Assembly (NCBI GenBank): GCA_009886755.1
Contig: QXYU01000030.1
Coordinates: forward strand, 728-64,727
Length of the DNA stretch: 64,000 nt
Source: Flavobacteriaceae bacterium
GTDB lineage: Bacteria; Bacteroidota; Bacteroidia; Flavobacteriales; Flavobacteriaceae
Direction of reading: 5' to 3'
Shown piece by piece: positions 18,690 through 28,102 of this stretch (positions are counted from its first letter, which is position 1; every line of letters starts with the position of its first letter). Position numbers and translations under genes: made by a program. Under the pieces are notes generated by a model, which made no database searches, was not told the DNA's origin, and saw nothing but the letters and a program-made list of their open reading frames with translations.

Positions 18690-19409
18690 TTGCAAATAGC
18701 CATCCCATTGAAGGGTCTAAGGATAGGATTGATCGCACTTTTCCTGTGTCAGTCCCAACTATCTTTTGCCCAATATCATGAGGTGGGGCCTTTTTTGGGA
18801 GCCAGTAATTACCGTGGGGACGTTGGTCCTTCCTACTTTCTGTACCCCAACAGTCCCGCTTTTGGGATTGTCTATAAATGGAATGTCACCACACGCTATT
18901 CCCTGCGATTCAGTGCCATCAATTCTACCTTGATCGGTAGTGATTACAAGGCCAACGATCTCAATCGTTTTTCGCGTGCTTATCGGTTTAAAAATAATGT
19001 TAGCGAAGTAAGCGCGGGGGTAGAAATTAATTTTGTGGAATTCAACCTTCATACAGGGACCCCAGATTTTTCCCCTTACCTCTTTTTAGGTCTTAGTTAT
19101 GTGGATTACAATCTTTTTTACTTCAATGGCCCTCCTCCTGCAGAACAGATCGAATATGACGGGGAACAAAAAGTGGCTATCCCCATTGTGGTTGGATTCA
19201 AAACAAACCCCAGCCCCCTTGTGGTACTCGGATTTGAAGTCGGTTTACGCTACGCCCTAACGGACAATTTGGACGGTAGTACCCCAATTGAAGAGTTTGA
19301 TTTTGCACGCTACGGAGACTTCTCTAATAATGATTGGTATATTTTTTCTGGCTTGACAATTTCATTTACCTTTGGCGACCTACCATGTTACTGTAAAGAA
19401 AAGAGATGA
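18690..19409 (+). CDS. DUF6089 family outer-membrane beta-barrel protein
   Basis: A 239-residue exported protein with signal peptide ending LSFAQ and alternating hydrophobic strands (YLFLGLSYVDYNLFYF, LGFEVGLRYALTDNLDG, WYIFSGLTISFTFG), consistent with an eight-stranded OmpA-like barrel of the DUF6089 family. There is no ATG near the signal; TTG at 18690 or TTG at 18708 are candidate starts. The C-terminus is an unusual CYCKEKR. Its 4-nt overlap with uppS and position before bamA indicate a role in envelope biogenesis, but the function is unknown. Confidence 0.8.
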   Translation: MQIAIPLKGLRIGLIALFLCQSQLSFAQYHEVGPFLGASNYRGDVGPSYFLYPNSPAFGIVYKWNVTTRYSLRFSAINSTLIGSDYKANDLNRFSRAYRFKNNVSEVSAGVEINFVEFNLHTGTPDFSPYLFLGLSYVDYNLFYFNGPPPAEQIEYDGEQKVAIPIVVGFKTNPSPLVVLGFEVGLRYALTDNLDGSTPIEEFDFARYGDFSNNDWYIFSGLTISFTFGDLPCYCKEKR

Positions 19410-20143
19410 AAGGCGCATTGGACCTAGAAAAACTCCCGAAACACCTGGCCATCATTATGGATGGAAATGGACGTTGGGCGGCTGAAAAAGGAAAAAACAG
19501 GCTTTTTGGACACAAAAACGGCATACAGTCCGTTCGTGCCATCGTGGAAGAGTCCGCACGATTGGGTATTCAACACCTGACTTTATATGCTTTTTCTACA
19601 GAAAACTGGCAGCGTCCTAAAGAAGAAATTGGAACGCTGATGCGATTGCTGGTTCAATCCCTTCGCAGTGAGTTTGAAAAACTGTTAGAAAACAACATCA
19701 AACTGCAAGCCATTGGTCAAATTGAGACCCTGCCGCGAAGCGTACAGAATGAATTACTTCACGTAATCAACAAAACAGCCATTAACACAAACATGACCCT
19801 GACCCTAGCCTTGAGCTATGGAGCAAGGGAAGAAATCGTGTCTGCAACAAAAAAACTGAGTGAACTCGTTAAAAATAACTTAATTTCACCCGATGATATT
19901 GACGAATCGGCTTTAAATGAACATCTTTACACTCAACAACTACCAGATGTTGACTTACTTATTCGCACAAGCGGGGAACAACGCATTAGCAACTTTTTAC
20001 TTTGGCAAATCGCCTATGCAGAGTTGTATTTTACAGACGTTTTTTGGCCCGATTTTCGCGAGAAAAGTCTCCATTCAGCCCTTCTAAACTATCAGCAACG
20101 CGAACGAAGATTTGGTAAAACCAGCGCACAAATTAATGCATAA
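19406..20143 (+). CDS. uppS: Isoprenyl transferase (undecaprenyl diphosphate synthase)
   Basis: cis-Prenyltransferase that extends farnesyl diphosphate with isopentenyl diphosphate to undecaprenyl diphosphate, the lipid carrier for peptidoglycan and surface glycans. The 245-residue product has IMDGNGRWA at 17-25 with catalytic Asp19, FSTENWQRP, and RTSGEQRISNFLLWQ followed by ELYFTDVFWPDF. Length is standard. It overlaps DUF6089 by 4 nt and bamA by 8 nt. Confidence 0.96.
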   Translation: MKGALDLEKLPKHLAIIMDGNGRWAAEKGKNRLFGHKNGIQSVRAIVEESARLGIQHLTLYAFSTENWQRPKEEIGTLMRLLVQSLRSEFEKLLENNIKLQAIGQIETLPRSVQNELLHVINKTAINTNMTLTLALSYGAREEIVSATKKLSELVKNNLISPDDIDESALNEHLYTQQLPDVDLLIRTSGEQRISNFLLWQIAYAELYFTDVFWPDFREKSLHSALLNYQQRERRFGKTSAQINA

Positions 20144-22679
20144 GCTCTTTTTCAGAACCTTTTTTGTAACTGCCCTTTTATTCCTCTCAGGAAGCAGTTC
20201 CCTATTGGCACAAACCAGCACATTTGAAAAGGGGAAACGCTACATGATTGACAGTATTGAAGTTGTAGGACTCAAAACCTATAACGCCAAAACCGTCATT
20301 TCCTACAGCGGTCTTCAAAAAGGCCAGACCATCCAAGTGCCTGGTGAAGACATTAGCAAAGTGATCAATAAGCTGTGGAAATTGGAATTCTTTAGTGATA
20401 TCAACTTTTACGTAACCCGAGTCGATGGGGACAAGATTGACCTGCAACTTGAAATCAAAGAACTTCCTACACTCAGCGATGTAAAGATTGAAGGGCTTCG
20501 GAAAAGCAAAGCTGAAACCATCATCAAAGAAACCGAACTGACAAGCGGAAAAAAACTCTCAGAGAGCTTTTTGACCAATACCAAAAACTACATTGTCAAC
20601 AAATACAAGAAAAACGGTTATCTCAATACCAAAGTGACTCTAAATACTATTCCAGATGATACGGTGCCAGGTACCAACAACCTGAAAATGGTAGTGAAAG
20701 TGGATCGTGGATCCCCTGTCAAGATAAAAGACATTGACTTTGAAGGCAACGAAGTTTTTGGAGCTGCTAAGCTGCGTATGAAGTTGAAAAAAACAAAAAA
20801 GAGATTCCCCCTTCGCTTCTGGAAAAAATCCAAGTTTATTGCTAAAGAATACGAAGAAGACAAGAAAAATCTAATCGATTTCTACAAAGAAAAAGGCTAT
20901 CGCGATGCACGAATCATTACTGATTCCATTATCTCTATAGAGGATAAGTCAATGGCTATTCAATTGAAAATCCAAGAAGGAAATCGCTACTACTTTGGGG
21001 ATATCAGTTATTTAGGAAATTCTGCCTACACCAACGACCAGCTCAACCGTGTGTTGGGAATTGCTCCGGGAGATCCTTACAATGGAGTGCTTTTAAAAGA
21101 ACGCATTCAGGATGAGAAACCCGATGCAAACGATTTGTCCAATCTCTATCAGAACAATGGGTATTTGTTCTCCAATATCAATGCCGTTGAAGTCAGTGCC
21201 GAAAACGACACTATTGATATGGAAATTCGAGTTAACGAAGGGAAGTTGGCCCGCTTTAATAAAATTTCAGTAATCGGAAACGATAAGACCAACGACCACG
21301 TTATTTTTCGTGAAGTACGCACCAAACCCGGAGAGCTCTACAGCAAAGACAAAGTGGTTCGAACCGTTCGAGAGCTCGGGCAACTGGGCTTTTTCGATGC
21401 GGAACAAATCTCTCCAAACTTTAAAAATGTAGATCCAAACAACGGCACTGTGGACATTGAACTTGGATTGGTCGAATCCGGTGCCAGTCAGATTGAATTG
21501 CAAGGAGGTTATGGCGGTGGTGGTTTTATCGGAACCCTTGGACTGTCTTTCAACAACTTCTCCATGCAGAATCTGTGGAACAAAAAAGCTTACAAGCCTC
21601 TACCGATGGGAGATGGGCAAAGCCTAGCCCTACGTTTGCAAGCAAGTCAATTTTATAGCACATACAGTTTCAGTTTTTCAGAGCCGTGGCTGGGAGGAAG
21701 ACAACCCGTTCAGTTTTCAACCTCATTATCCCACACCAATCAGTATCGCTACGACTATTTTACCCGACGAGCAGACAAAAGCCAATCGTTTGAAATTTCA
21801 GGAATTTCGATTGGGTTAGCACGACGTCTCAAGGTTCCGGATGACTTTTTTACTCTTTCCCAATCCTTGGGCTATCAATATTACAACCTAAACAATTATT
21901 ACACGGGGCTGTTTACTTTTGGAGATGGAGAGGCTAGCAATCTGACCTATACCATTGCACTATCACGTAATAACACCTATACCAACCCGATATTTCCAAC
22001 GGGAGGTTCTACTTTTTCCATCAGTGCTAAATTCACTCCTCCCTATTCGTTATTTAACGACATCGACTATGCCGACTTGAAAAACCAAGCCAAATATCAG
22101 GATCTTCAAGGAAATGTGCTACAAGACAAAATAGACCAAGAACGTTTTCGTTGGTTGGAATACTACAAATTGAAATTTAACGGAACCTGGTACACCCAGT
22201 TGATCGGGAAACTAATACTTAAAACCCAAACAGACTTTGGATTTATTGGCGCCTACAACCAAGACCGTGGCTTCATTCCTTTTGAGCGATTTTATTTGGG
22301 AGGTGATGGAATGGCCAATTTTGCCATGGATGGAAGAGAAAATATTGCCCTCCGTGGATATGAAAACCAATCGCTTTCCAGTAGAGACGGTTCCATTATT
22401 TACAATAAGTTCTCCCTAGAACTCCGATATCCGGTGACACTCAAGCCCTCTGCTTCGATCTATGCGCTCACTTTCTTAGAATCAGGAAACGGCTATGATA
22501 GCTTCCGTGCCTTCAATCCATTTGAGTCCAAACGCTCCGCAGGAGCTGGGGTTCGAATTTTTATGCCAGCATTTGGATTGCTAGGTATTGACTTTGGATA
22601 TGGCTTCGACAATGTCGATCCAAACTCCAGCTCACCTAATGGCTGGGAAACGCATTTTATTATTGGACAGAACTTCTAA
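20136..22679 (+). CDS. bamA: Outer membrane protein assembly factor BamA
   Basis: Core of the BAM complex that folds beta-barrel proteins into the outer membrane. I use the ATG at 20136 (847 residues), which gives a clean signal peptide MHKLFFRTFF... to SLLAQ. A TTG at 20112 only adds residues before it. A series of POTRA domains (about 35-440, each with a GN/GL-x-K/F pattern such as IDFEGNEVFGAAKLR) precedes the C-terminal 16-stranded barrel, which has the conserved GGDGMANFAMDGREN/ALRGYE loop-6 region and ends in a Phe (IGQNF). The ATG overlaps the uppS stop (ATGCATAA). Confidence 0.96.
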   Translation: MHKLFFRTFFVTALLFLSGSSSLLAQTSTFEKGKRYMIDSIEVVGLKTYNAKTVISYSGLQKGQTIQVPGEDISKVINKLWKLEFFSDINFYVTRVDGDKIDLQLEIKELPTLSDVKIEGLRKSKAETIIKETELTSGKKLSESFLTNTKNYIVNKYKKNGYLNTKVTLNTIPDDTVPGTNNLKMVVKVDRGSPVKIKDIDFEGNEVFGAAKLRMKLKKTKKRFPLRFWKKSKFIAKEYEEDKKNLIDFYKEKGYRDARIITDSIISIEDKSMAIQLKIQEGNRYYFGDISYLGNSAYTNDQLNRVLGIAPGDPYNGVLLKERIQDEKPDANDLSNLYQNNGYLFSNINAVEVSAENDTIDMEIRVNEGKLARFNKISVIGNDKTNDHVIFREVRTKPGELYSKDKVVRTVRELGQLGFFDAEQISPNFKNVDPNNGTVDIELGLVESGASQIELQGGYGGGGFIGTLGLSFNNFSMQNLWNKKAYKPLPMGDGQSLALRLQASQFYSTYSFSFSEPWLGGRQPVQFSTSLSHTNQYRYDYFTRRADKSQSFEISGISIGLARRLKVPDDFFTLSQSLGYQYYNLNNYYTGLFTFGDGEASNLTYTIALSRNNTYTNPIFPTGGSTFSISAKFTPPYSLFNDIDYADLKNQAKYQDLQGNVLQDKIDQERFRWLEYYKLKFNGTWYTQLIGKLILKTQTDFGFIGAYNQDRGFIPFERFYLGGDGMANFAMDGRENIALRGYENQSLSSRDGSIIYNKFSLELRYPVTLKPSASIYALTFLESGNGYDSFRAFNPFESKRSAGAGVRIFMPAFGLLGIDFGYGFDNVDPNSSSPNGWETHFIIGQNF

Positions 22680-22726
22680 AATATAACGCTCATTTTAACG
22701 TTATGTAAGTACTAAACATATTGATT

Positions 22727-23305
22727 ATGCGCCCTTTAATCCCTTTTCTTTTGCTCTGCCTGCTCGCAGTTAACCCTGTCGAGGCGCAACGTGGAGCGCG
22801 TGTTGGTTATATTGACATGGATATCATCCTGGAAAATATCTCTGAATACAAAAAAGCCAGCCTCCTCTTGGATCAAAGGATTGAAGAGTGGAAAAAAGAA
22901 ATTGAATTGAAAAAAATTGAACTAAAACAACTACAGGATCAATTGAATGCTGAGCGTGTGCTCCTCACCCCAGAGCTAATCGCTGACCGCGAATTAGAAA
23001 TTAAAGACTTTGCAGGAGAGGTCGTGAACTTACAAGAAAAACGGTTTGGGCCCCGAGGCGATCGAATTACACAACGTAACCTTTTATTAAAGCCTATTCA
23101 AGACCAAGTACTTACTGTGGTGCGAACCATTGCCCGAGAAAAAAAATACGATTACATTTTTGACAGATCTGCCGATATTGTTATGTTGTATTCTTCAAAA
23201 AATTACGATATTAGCGACCTAGTTCTTAAAAGAATCAATTCACAGCAAAAGCTGAAGGCTCGAAAAGAAAAATTAAAAGCCTTAAAAGAAAAAATAGATA
23301 ATTAA
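22727..23305 (+). CDS. OmpH/Skp family periplasmic chaperone
   Basis: A 192-residue exported protein: signal peptide (MRPLIPFLLLCLLAVNPVEAQ), then the Skp N-terminal strand VGYIDMDIILENI, a long charged coiled coil (about 45-110), and a closing small domain (KYDYIFDRSADIVMLY). Skp proteins are trimeric holdases that bring unfolded outer-membrane proteins to BamA; the position right after bamA fits this. A lysine-rich tail ends the protein. ATG at 22727 is preferred over the TTG at 22721. Confidence 0.9.
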   Translation: MRPLIPFLLLCLLAVNPVEAQRGARVGYIDMDIILENISEYKKASLLLDQRIEEWKKEIELKKIELKQLQDQLNAERVLLTPELIADRELEIKDFAGEVVNLQEKRFGPRGDRITQRNLLLKPIQDQVLTVVRTIAREKKYDYIFDRSADIVMLYSSKNYDISDLVLKRINSQQKLKARKEKLKALKEKIDN

Positions 23306-23329
23306 CGCCCCCTCAATAACAAATAAATT

Positions 23330-23833
23330 ATGAAACACTTGAAACAACTTTTTACCGTGGCATTACTTATGGTTGCTACCGTATCTATGGCGCAAAGCAA
23401 AGTAGCTCACATTGAAGTTCAAAAACTTATCAGTGAAATGCCCGAAGTAATCGCTGCTCAAAAAGAAATTTCAGAATTGGAAAAAACCTATTCAACGGAT
23501 TTGGAAAACTCTGTCAAAGAATACCAAACCAAGGCGCAGACCTATGCTGCCGACGCAGAAAACCAAACAGAAATCATCAATCAAAAACGTCGTACTGAGT
23601 TGGAAGGCATCCAACAATCATTGGAGCAGTTCCGTCAACAAGCTGCACAAGATCTTCAAAAAAAGCAAGTCGAAATGATGCGCCCTTTGTATGAAAAAGC
23701 ACGTTCAGCCATCGAAAAGGTCGCTACTGCTCAAGGTTTCAACTATGTCTTGGATTCTTCTGCCGGTGGAAGCGTAATCATGGCGAAAGGCACTGATATA
23801 ATGACTGAGGTTAAAAAGGAATTAGGATTCTAA
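23330..23833 (+). CDS. OmpH/Skp family periplasmic chaperone, second copy
   Basis: A 167-residue exported protein with signal peptide ending SMAQ, the strand KVAHIEVQKLISEMP, a coiled coil (about 45-125) rich in Gln and Glu, and the closing FNYVLDSSAGGSVI segment. It is a tandem paralogue of the preceding gene, an arrangement usual in Bacteroidota after bamA. It ends the nadK-bamA operon and is followed by a bidirectional terminator. Confidence 0.92.
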   Translation: MKHLKQLFTVALLMVATVSMAQSKVAHIEVQKLISEMPEVIAAQKEISELEKTYSTDLENSVKEYQTKAQTYAADAENQTEIINQKRRTELEGIQQSLEQFRQQAAQDLQKKQVEMMRPLYEKARSAIEKVATAQGFNYVLDSSAGGSVIMAKGTDIMTEVKKELGF

Positions 23834-23854
23834 GAATCCCATTTACTTCTATTG

Positions 23855-23887
23855 AAAAACTGCTTCTAAGGAGGCAGTTTTTTTTTG
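23855..23887 (+). terminator. Bidirectional rho-independent terminator
   Basis: Stem AAAACTGCTTC (23856-23866) and GAGGCAGTTTT with loop TAAG, followed by a T-run to 23886. The A-run on the left side gives a shorter T-tract on the minus strand, so it can also stop the convergent carbonic anhydrase transcript. Confidence 0.85.
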
Positions 23888-23890
23888 CCC

Positions 23891-24406
23891 TCATTCTTGG
23901 GTAAACCAAGAGGAATAGGTGATGTAATTGCGTGCAATACGTTCTATTTCGCCTTCCATTAGCTCTTTTGACGTAGGTTTTAAGAATTTGGCTGGAACGC
24001 CTGCATAAACACTTCCTGGAGGTACCTGCGTATTTTTTGGTAACACACTTCCGGCAGCAATCACACTGCCCTTACCTATCACACAATGATCCATAATGAT
24101 ACTTCCCATCCCAATGAGGACTTTATCTTCTATGGTACATCCATGCACCAACGCATTATGACCAATGGAGACGTCATTCCCAATGGTAGTGGCAGCGGTT
24201 TCAAAAGTGCCATGAATAACCACCCCATCTTGAATATTGACGCGATCTCCAATTTGAATGCAATTGACATCCCCCCGAACCACCGCTTGAAACCACACAG
24301 AGCATTGAGACCCCATACGAACCTCACCAATCAAAGTGGCGTTTTCAGCAATAAAACATTCAGAACCGTATTCAGGAGTAAATCCACGAACTGTTTTTAA
24401 AAGCAT
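23891..24406 (-). CDS. Gamma-class carbonic anhydrase-like protein
   Basis: A 171-residue left-handed beta-helix protein with hexapeptide repeats (IGEVRMG, IGDRVNIQDGVVIHG, IGNDVSIGHNALVHG, IGMGSIIMDHCVIGKGSVIAAGSVL). The three zinc/iron-ligand histidines of the gamma carbonic anhydrases are present as His65, His83 and His88. It may hydrate CO2 or act as a YrdA-like metalloprotein; activity cannot be judged from sequence. It is a single gene, convergent with the ompH operon. Confidence 0.88.
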   Translation of the reverse strand: MLLKTVRGFTPEYGSECFIAENATLIGEVRMGSQCSVWFQAVVRGDVNCIQIGDRVNIQDGVVIHGTFETAATTIGNDVSIGHNALVHGCTIEDKVLIGMGSIIMDHCVIGKGSVIAAGSVLPKNTQVPPGSVYAGVPAKFLKPTSKELMEGEIERIARNYITYSSWFTQE

Positions 24407-24494
24407 CCTATTTTTTTCTAAAACTAGGGTTTTTTAAGGACAGTTGCTAGTGGGCTAATCCTCCTAACTTTTGTAATTTTGAAAAAAAAGAAAA

Positions 24495-25385
24495 ATGAGT
24501 CTCTACACTGTTCAAGGAAGATGTAAAAAAGGAAATGCGATTGCCCAGTTCTCCGTGCAACCTCCACTCCCTTTAGAAAAAGCATTTCATTTCAATACCA
24601 TTGACGAAGCCAAAGAAGCACCCCTAGCCCAACAGCTCTTTTATTTGCCTTTTGTGAAATCAGTGGCTCTGGAAAATGCAGAAATTAAAATTGAACGTTT
24701 CAATATTTTGGAATGGGAAGACGTGCTCACTGAAGTCTCTGAGCAACTACAGAATTACCTCAACGATGGCGGAGAGATTGTTACCGACCAATTGGCTGCT
24801 AAACAAGTTCCCGTAACCGTATATGCTGAACAAACCCCCAATCCTGCAGTGATGAAGTTTGTAGCCAACAAGATGTTGGTAGAGGAGCTGCAAGAATTCA
24901 AAAGTATTGATGACACCAATGATGCCCCTTTGGCGCAAGCGCTTTTTCATTTTCCTTTTGTCAAAGAAATTTTTATAGACACCAACTATATCTCCATTAC
25001 CAAATACGAAGTCGCCGAATGGGAAGCCATTACGATGGAGTTACGGGAGTTTATCCGTACTCACTTGGTCGATGGAAAAAAGGTGGTGTCAGCACCCAAA
25101 AAGGAAACACAATCCGTCCAGGAGGCACCGAGTATTGACCGAACGCCCGCTGAACAAAAAATTGTCAATATCCTCGAAGAGTATATAAAACCTGCTGTAG
25201 CCTCCGATGGTGGTAACATTGCATTTTCCCAATACGATGAAGATAGTAAAGTGGTAGAAGTAGTACTTCAGGGCGCCTGTAGTGGCTGTCCTTCCTCTAC
25301 CTTTACGCTCAAAAATGGTATCGAAAATATGCTAAAAGAAATGATGCCTGGTCAGGTCAATAGCGTTAGTGCCATTAACGGATAA
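24495..25385 (+). CDS. Nfu-type iron-sulfur scaffold protein with duplicated N-domain
   Basis: A 296-residue cytoplasmic protein for Fe-S cluster assembly or transfer. Two Nfu N-terminal-type domains lie in tandem: residues about 12-95 (EAKEAPLAQQLFYLPFVKSV) and about 103-195 (TPNPAVMKFVANKM, DTNDAPLAQALFHFPFVKEI). A linker and a C-terminal NifU domain follow, with the cluster-ligating CSGC (Cys262, Cys265). The first repeat lacks the TPNP motif. ATG at 24495; a TAATTTTG sequence at 24474-24481 could be its -7 box. Confidence 0.92.
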   Translation: MSLYTVQGRCKKGNAIAQFSVQPPLPLEKAFHFNTIDEAKEAPLAQQLFYLPFVKSVALENAEIKIERFNILEWEDVLTEVSEQLQNYLNDGGEIVTDQLAAKQVPVTVYAEQTPNPAVMKFVANKMLVEELQEFKSIDDTNDAPLAQALFHFPFVKEIFIDTNYISITKYEVAEWEAITMELREFIRTHLVDGKKVVSAPKKETQSVQEAPSIDRTPAEQKIVNILEEYIKPAVASDGGNIAFSQYDEDSKVVEVVLQGACSGCPSSTFTLKNGIENMLKEMMPGQVNSVSAING

Positions 25386-25386
25386 G

Positions 25387-27423
25387 GTGGCTAGTTCCAA
25401 CATCTTAGGAAAAGAAAGCAGCCCCTACCTAAAACAACACGCCAATAATCCAGTCCATTGGCAAACCTGGGAAAAGACAGATTTTGAAAAACTTCAAAAA
25501 GAAAACAAGCTCTTGCTGATTAGCATTGGCTATGCTACCTGTCATTGGTGTCATGTGATGGAACACGAATGTTTTGAATCGGAAGTCGTAGCCGAACAAA
25601 TGAATGCCGACTTTCATTGCATTAAAATCGATCGAGAAGAACGCCCCGACTTGGATCATATCTATATGCAGGCCCTTCAATTGCTTTGCGGTCAAGGCGG
25701 CTGGCCTTTGAATATTGTTGCCCTGCCCGATGGTCGACCGATCTGGGGATGCACCTACCTCCCCAAAGAAAAATGGCAGGCATCCCTTCAAAAAATTAAA
25801 AACTTACAAGATGAAAAACCAGCCTATTTACTAGAATACGCACAACAATTTGAACAAGGGTTATTGGAAAATCAAAAACTGGAGATCACATCCGAGTCAA
25901 AAAAAGATGCTTCTTCTTTTGAAACTTTTTTACCCGAACTTCTTAAAGGGCGTGATACGCTTTGGGGGGGCTATCGAGCACCAAAATTTCCAATGCCCGT
26001 CCAATTACAGTGTTTTCAAATGGCGGCCTTTTTCGGGATTAGCGAAGCGGCGCAGGAACATTTTGAAATCACGCTTAGCAAAATTGCCTTAGGTGGAATC
26101 CATGATCCTATTGAAGGTGGCTTTTCGCGCTATTCGGTTGATGCACACTGGCATATTCCTCATTTTGAAAAAATGGGTTATGACAATGGGCAATTGTTGT
26201 CCGTCTTTAGTGAAGCCTATTTGGAAAAACCCATCCCCTTGTATAAAGATCGGATATACAGTATTTACCGTTTTTTAAAAACCCGCTTACAGCAGGATCC
26301 TGGCGGTTTTTCCTGTGCTCTTGATGCCGATAGTTTTAATTCCGAGGGGAAACCTGAAGAAGGTGCCTATTATGTTTGGCAAAAGGAAGAGCTTAAAGCG
26401 CTTCTCGGGGCAGATTATGATCTTTTTCAAGACGTTTACAACCACAACGACATCGCGCATTGGGAAAAAGAAAATTATGTTCTTTTTCAAACTGAAAGCC
26501 TGACTTCTTATGCTGCAAAGAACGGGCAATCCGCTACAAGCCTCCAAAAGCAACTGGAAAAGTGCCGTCAACTATTAGAAAAAGCCCGCCAAAAACGTCC
26601 ACAACCCCTTACTGACACAAAGGTTCTTAGCGGTTGGAATAGTCTTATAGCCACGGGCTTATGCAAAGCCTATCAAGCGACTCAAGACCCTGCCCTAAAG
26701 CAAATGGCCCTCAAGACATTGGCCTTTATAAAAACAGAGATGATCAATCCTGAAGGGCAACTTATCCGAGTTTGGAAGAAAGACAACGAAGGCTTTCTTG
26801 AAGACTATGCGTTGTTGATTCAAGCCTTGATTCGAGCTTACAAAACCTTTTTTGACAGTGAATGGCTTAGCCTTGCCCAAACACTTATGGACTATTCTCT
26901 TCAAGCTTTTTACGATCCAGAAATTGACTTTTTTTATTTCAAAAATAAAAAGCACAACGACAGCCTATTCAACCCCATTGAGATTGAGGACAATGTCATT
27001 TCCTCTTCCAATGCAGTGATGACTGAAAATCAGTGGTGGCTGGGGCGTTATTTTTCCAATGGTTCGTGGACGCAAGCGGCTAAGAATCGAGTCCAACGCA
27101 TGCAATCCAAAATAGAATCTTACCCGAGAGGGTATGCCTTATGGATACAATTAGGCCTCTTGCAAGAACAAACCGAGGTGGAGCTTGTGATTGCCGGACC
27201 CGAAGCATCCCAACATATTGCCCAATTTGCCTTTGCTTACCAACCTCACTTATGTTTGCTCATCAGTGAAAAAACTGAAGACGAAAAGGTATTTCCCTTG
27301 CTAGAAAACCGGATGGATTCCCAATCAACACGCTTCTACGTTTGCAAAAATCAAAGTTGCTTACTCCCAACCGATTCCGAAGATCAAGCCCGAGAGCAAC
27401 TTAGAACAGCTCTTAGCTTTTAG
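25387..27423 (+). CDS. DUF255/YyaL-like thioredoxin domain protein
   Basis: A cytoplasmic protein of about 678 residues. The N-terminal thioredoxin-like domain has CHWC (Cys52, Cys55) in GYATCHWCHVMEHE. The rest is an alpha/alpha six-barrel related to N-acylglucosamine 2-epimerase and cellobiose epimerase (GGIHDPIEGGFSRYSVD, HFEKMGYDN). The family is widespread (YyaL, human SPATA20) but its reaction is unknown. GTG at 25387 starts one base after the nfu stop codon; an earlier GTG at 25369 would overlap nfu. The 3' end overlaps the convergent tsaB by 11 nt. Confidence 0.88.
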   Translation: MASSNILGKESSPYLKQHANNPVHWQTWEKTDFEKLQKENKLLLISIGYATCHWCHVMEHECFESEVVAEQMNADFHCIKIDREERPDLDHIYMQALQLLCGQGGWPLNIVALPDGRPIWGCTYLPKEKWQASLQKIKNLQDEKPAYLLEYAQQFEQGLLENQKLEITSESKKDASSFETFLPELLKGRDTLWGGYRAPKFPMPVQLQCFQMAAFFGISEAAQEHFEITLSKIALGGIHDPIEGGFSRYSVDAHWHIPHFEKMGYDNGQLLSVFSEAYLEKPIPLYKDRIYSIYRFLKTRLQQDPGGFSCALDADSFNSEGKPEEGAYYVWQKEELKALLGADYDLFQDVYNHNDIAHWEKENYVLFQTESLTSYAAKNGQSATSLQKQLEKCRQLLEKARQKRPQPLTDTKVLSGWNSLIATGLCKAYQATQDPALKQMALKTLAFIKTEMINPEGQLIRVWKKDNEGFLEDYALLIQALIRAYKTFFDSEWLSLAQTLMDYSLQAFYDPEIDFFYFKNKKHNDSLFNPIEIEDNVISSSNAVMTENQWWLGRYFSNGSWTQAAKNRVQRMQSKIESYPRGYALWIQLGLLQEQTEVELVIAGPEASQHIAQFAFAYQPHLCLLISEKTEDEKVFPLLENRMDSQSTRFYVCKNQSCLLPTDSEDQAREQLRTALSF

Positions 27424-28090
27424 GTGGAGTGGTATAGAATTCCTTAAGATAAAACGGTTCGAAATAAGCCAAATCCTCGAAAGCCTTGGCTTCAAACTTC
27501 TGCGTACCAAGCCGCACCATTTGTTGTACCGAAGGCTGTAAAATCTCCGCCTTAAAAACGGCATTGGGGTGATTTAGAATTTTTTGAAATTTTTCTTGCC
27601 CGTCACCCACAAAAAGACATTTGTTTTTATCCAGATAGGGCGAAAAGGAATTGGACTCTAATACTTCTGCCCAAGGGGACTCAATTTGTTTCCCCCTAGT
27701 GTCAAAAACCGCCGTAAACACTTCCATTCTTCGCGCATCAATTAAAGGAATGATAAAAGCTGAAGTTTGGGAGCAGACTGCCTCAGCCAATGTTTCTAGG
27801 CTCCCTACGCCCACCAATGGAATTTGAAGTGCAAAACAGAGTCCCTTGGCTGCGGCCACCCCAATCCGAAGTCCCGTATAGGAACCTGGCCCTTTTCCTA
27901 CCACTACGCCGGACAAATCAGTCATCGATAGTGCTGCTTTTTCGAGGACACCATTGATAAAAGGGTGTAGTTTTTCGGCATGGCTAAAAGATGCCTCGCT
28001 CAATTCTTCCAAAGCAAGAAGTTTTCCGTTTCGACTTATCCCTACCGAACAGTTTTTACTTGAGGTTTCTAAATACAACAGATTAGACAC
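27413..28090 (-). CDS. tsaB: tRNA threonylcarbamoyladenosine biosynthesis protein TsaB
   Basis: Partner of TsaD in the t6A37 tRNA modification machine; an inactive ASKHA-fold paralogue that scaffolds TsaD and TsaE. The 225-residue protein begins LLYLETSSKNCSVGI, has VVVGKGPGSYTGLRIG at about 62-77 and GVGSLETLAEA, and PLIDARRMEVFTAVF, all typical for TsaB. The start is GTG at 28090, next to a -7-like box and directly after the terminator of the export operon. Confidence 0.93.
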   Translation of the reverse strand: MSNLLYLETSSKNCSVGISRNGKLLALEELSEASFSHAEKLHPFINGVLEKAALSMTDLSGVVVGKGPGSYTGLRIGVAAAKGLCFALQIPLVGVGSLETLAEAVCSQTSAFIIPLIDARRMEVFTAVFDTRGKQIESPWAEVLESNSFSPYLDKNKCLFVGDGQEKFQKILNHPNAVFKAEILQPSVQQMVRLGTQKFEAKAFEDLAYFEPFYLKEFYTTPPKS

Positions 28091-28094
28091 CCTG

Positions 28095-28102
28095 CAAAAG
28101 TA
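28095..28102 (-). promoter_or_regulatory. Candidate -7 box (TACTTTTG) for tsaB
   Basis: On the minus strand TACTTTTG matches TAnnTTTG exactly and ends 4 nt before the GTG start of tsaB, so the transcript could begin at the start codon. Its first T is also part of the T-tract of the preceding terminator. No -33 TTG at standard spacing. Confidence 0.35.
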
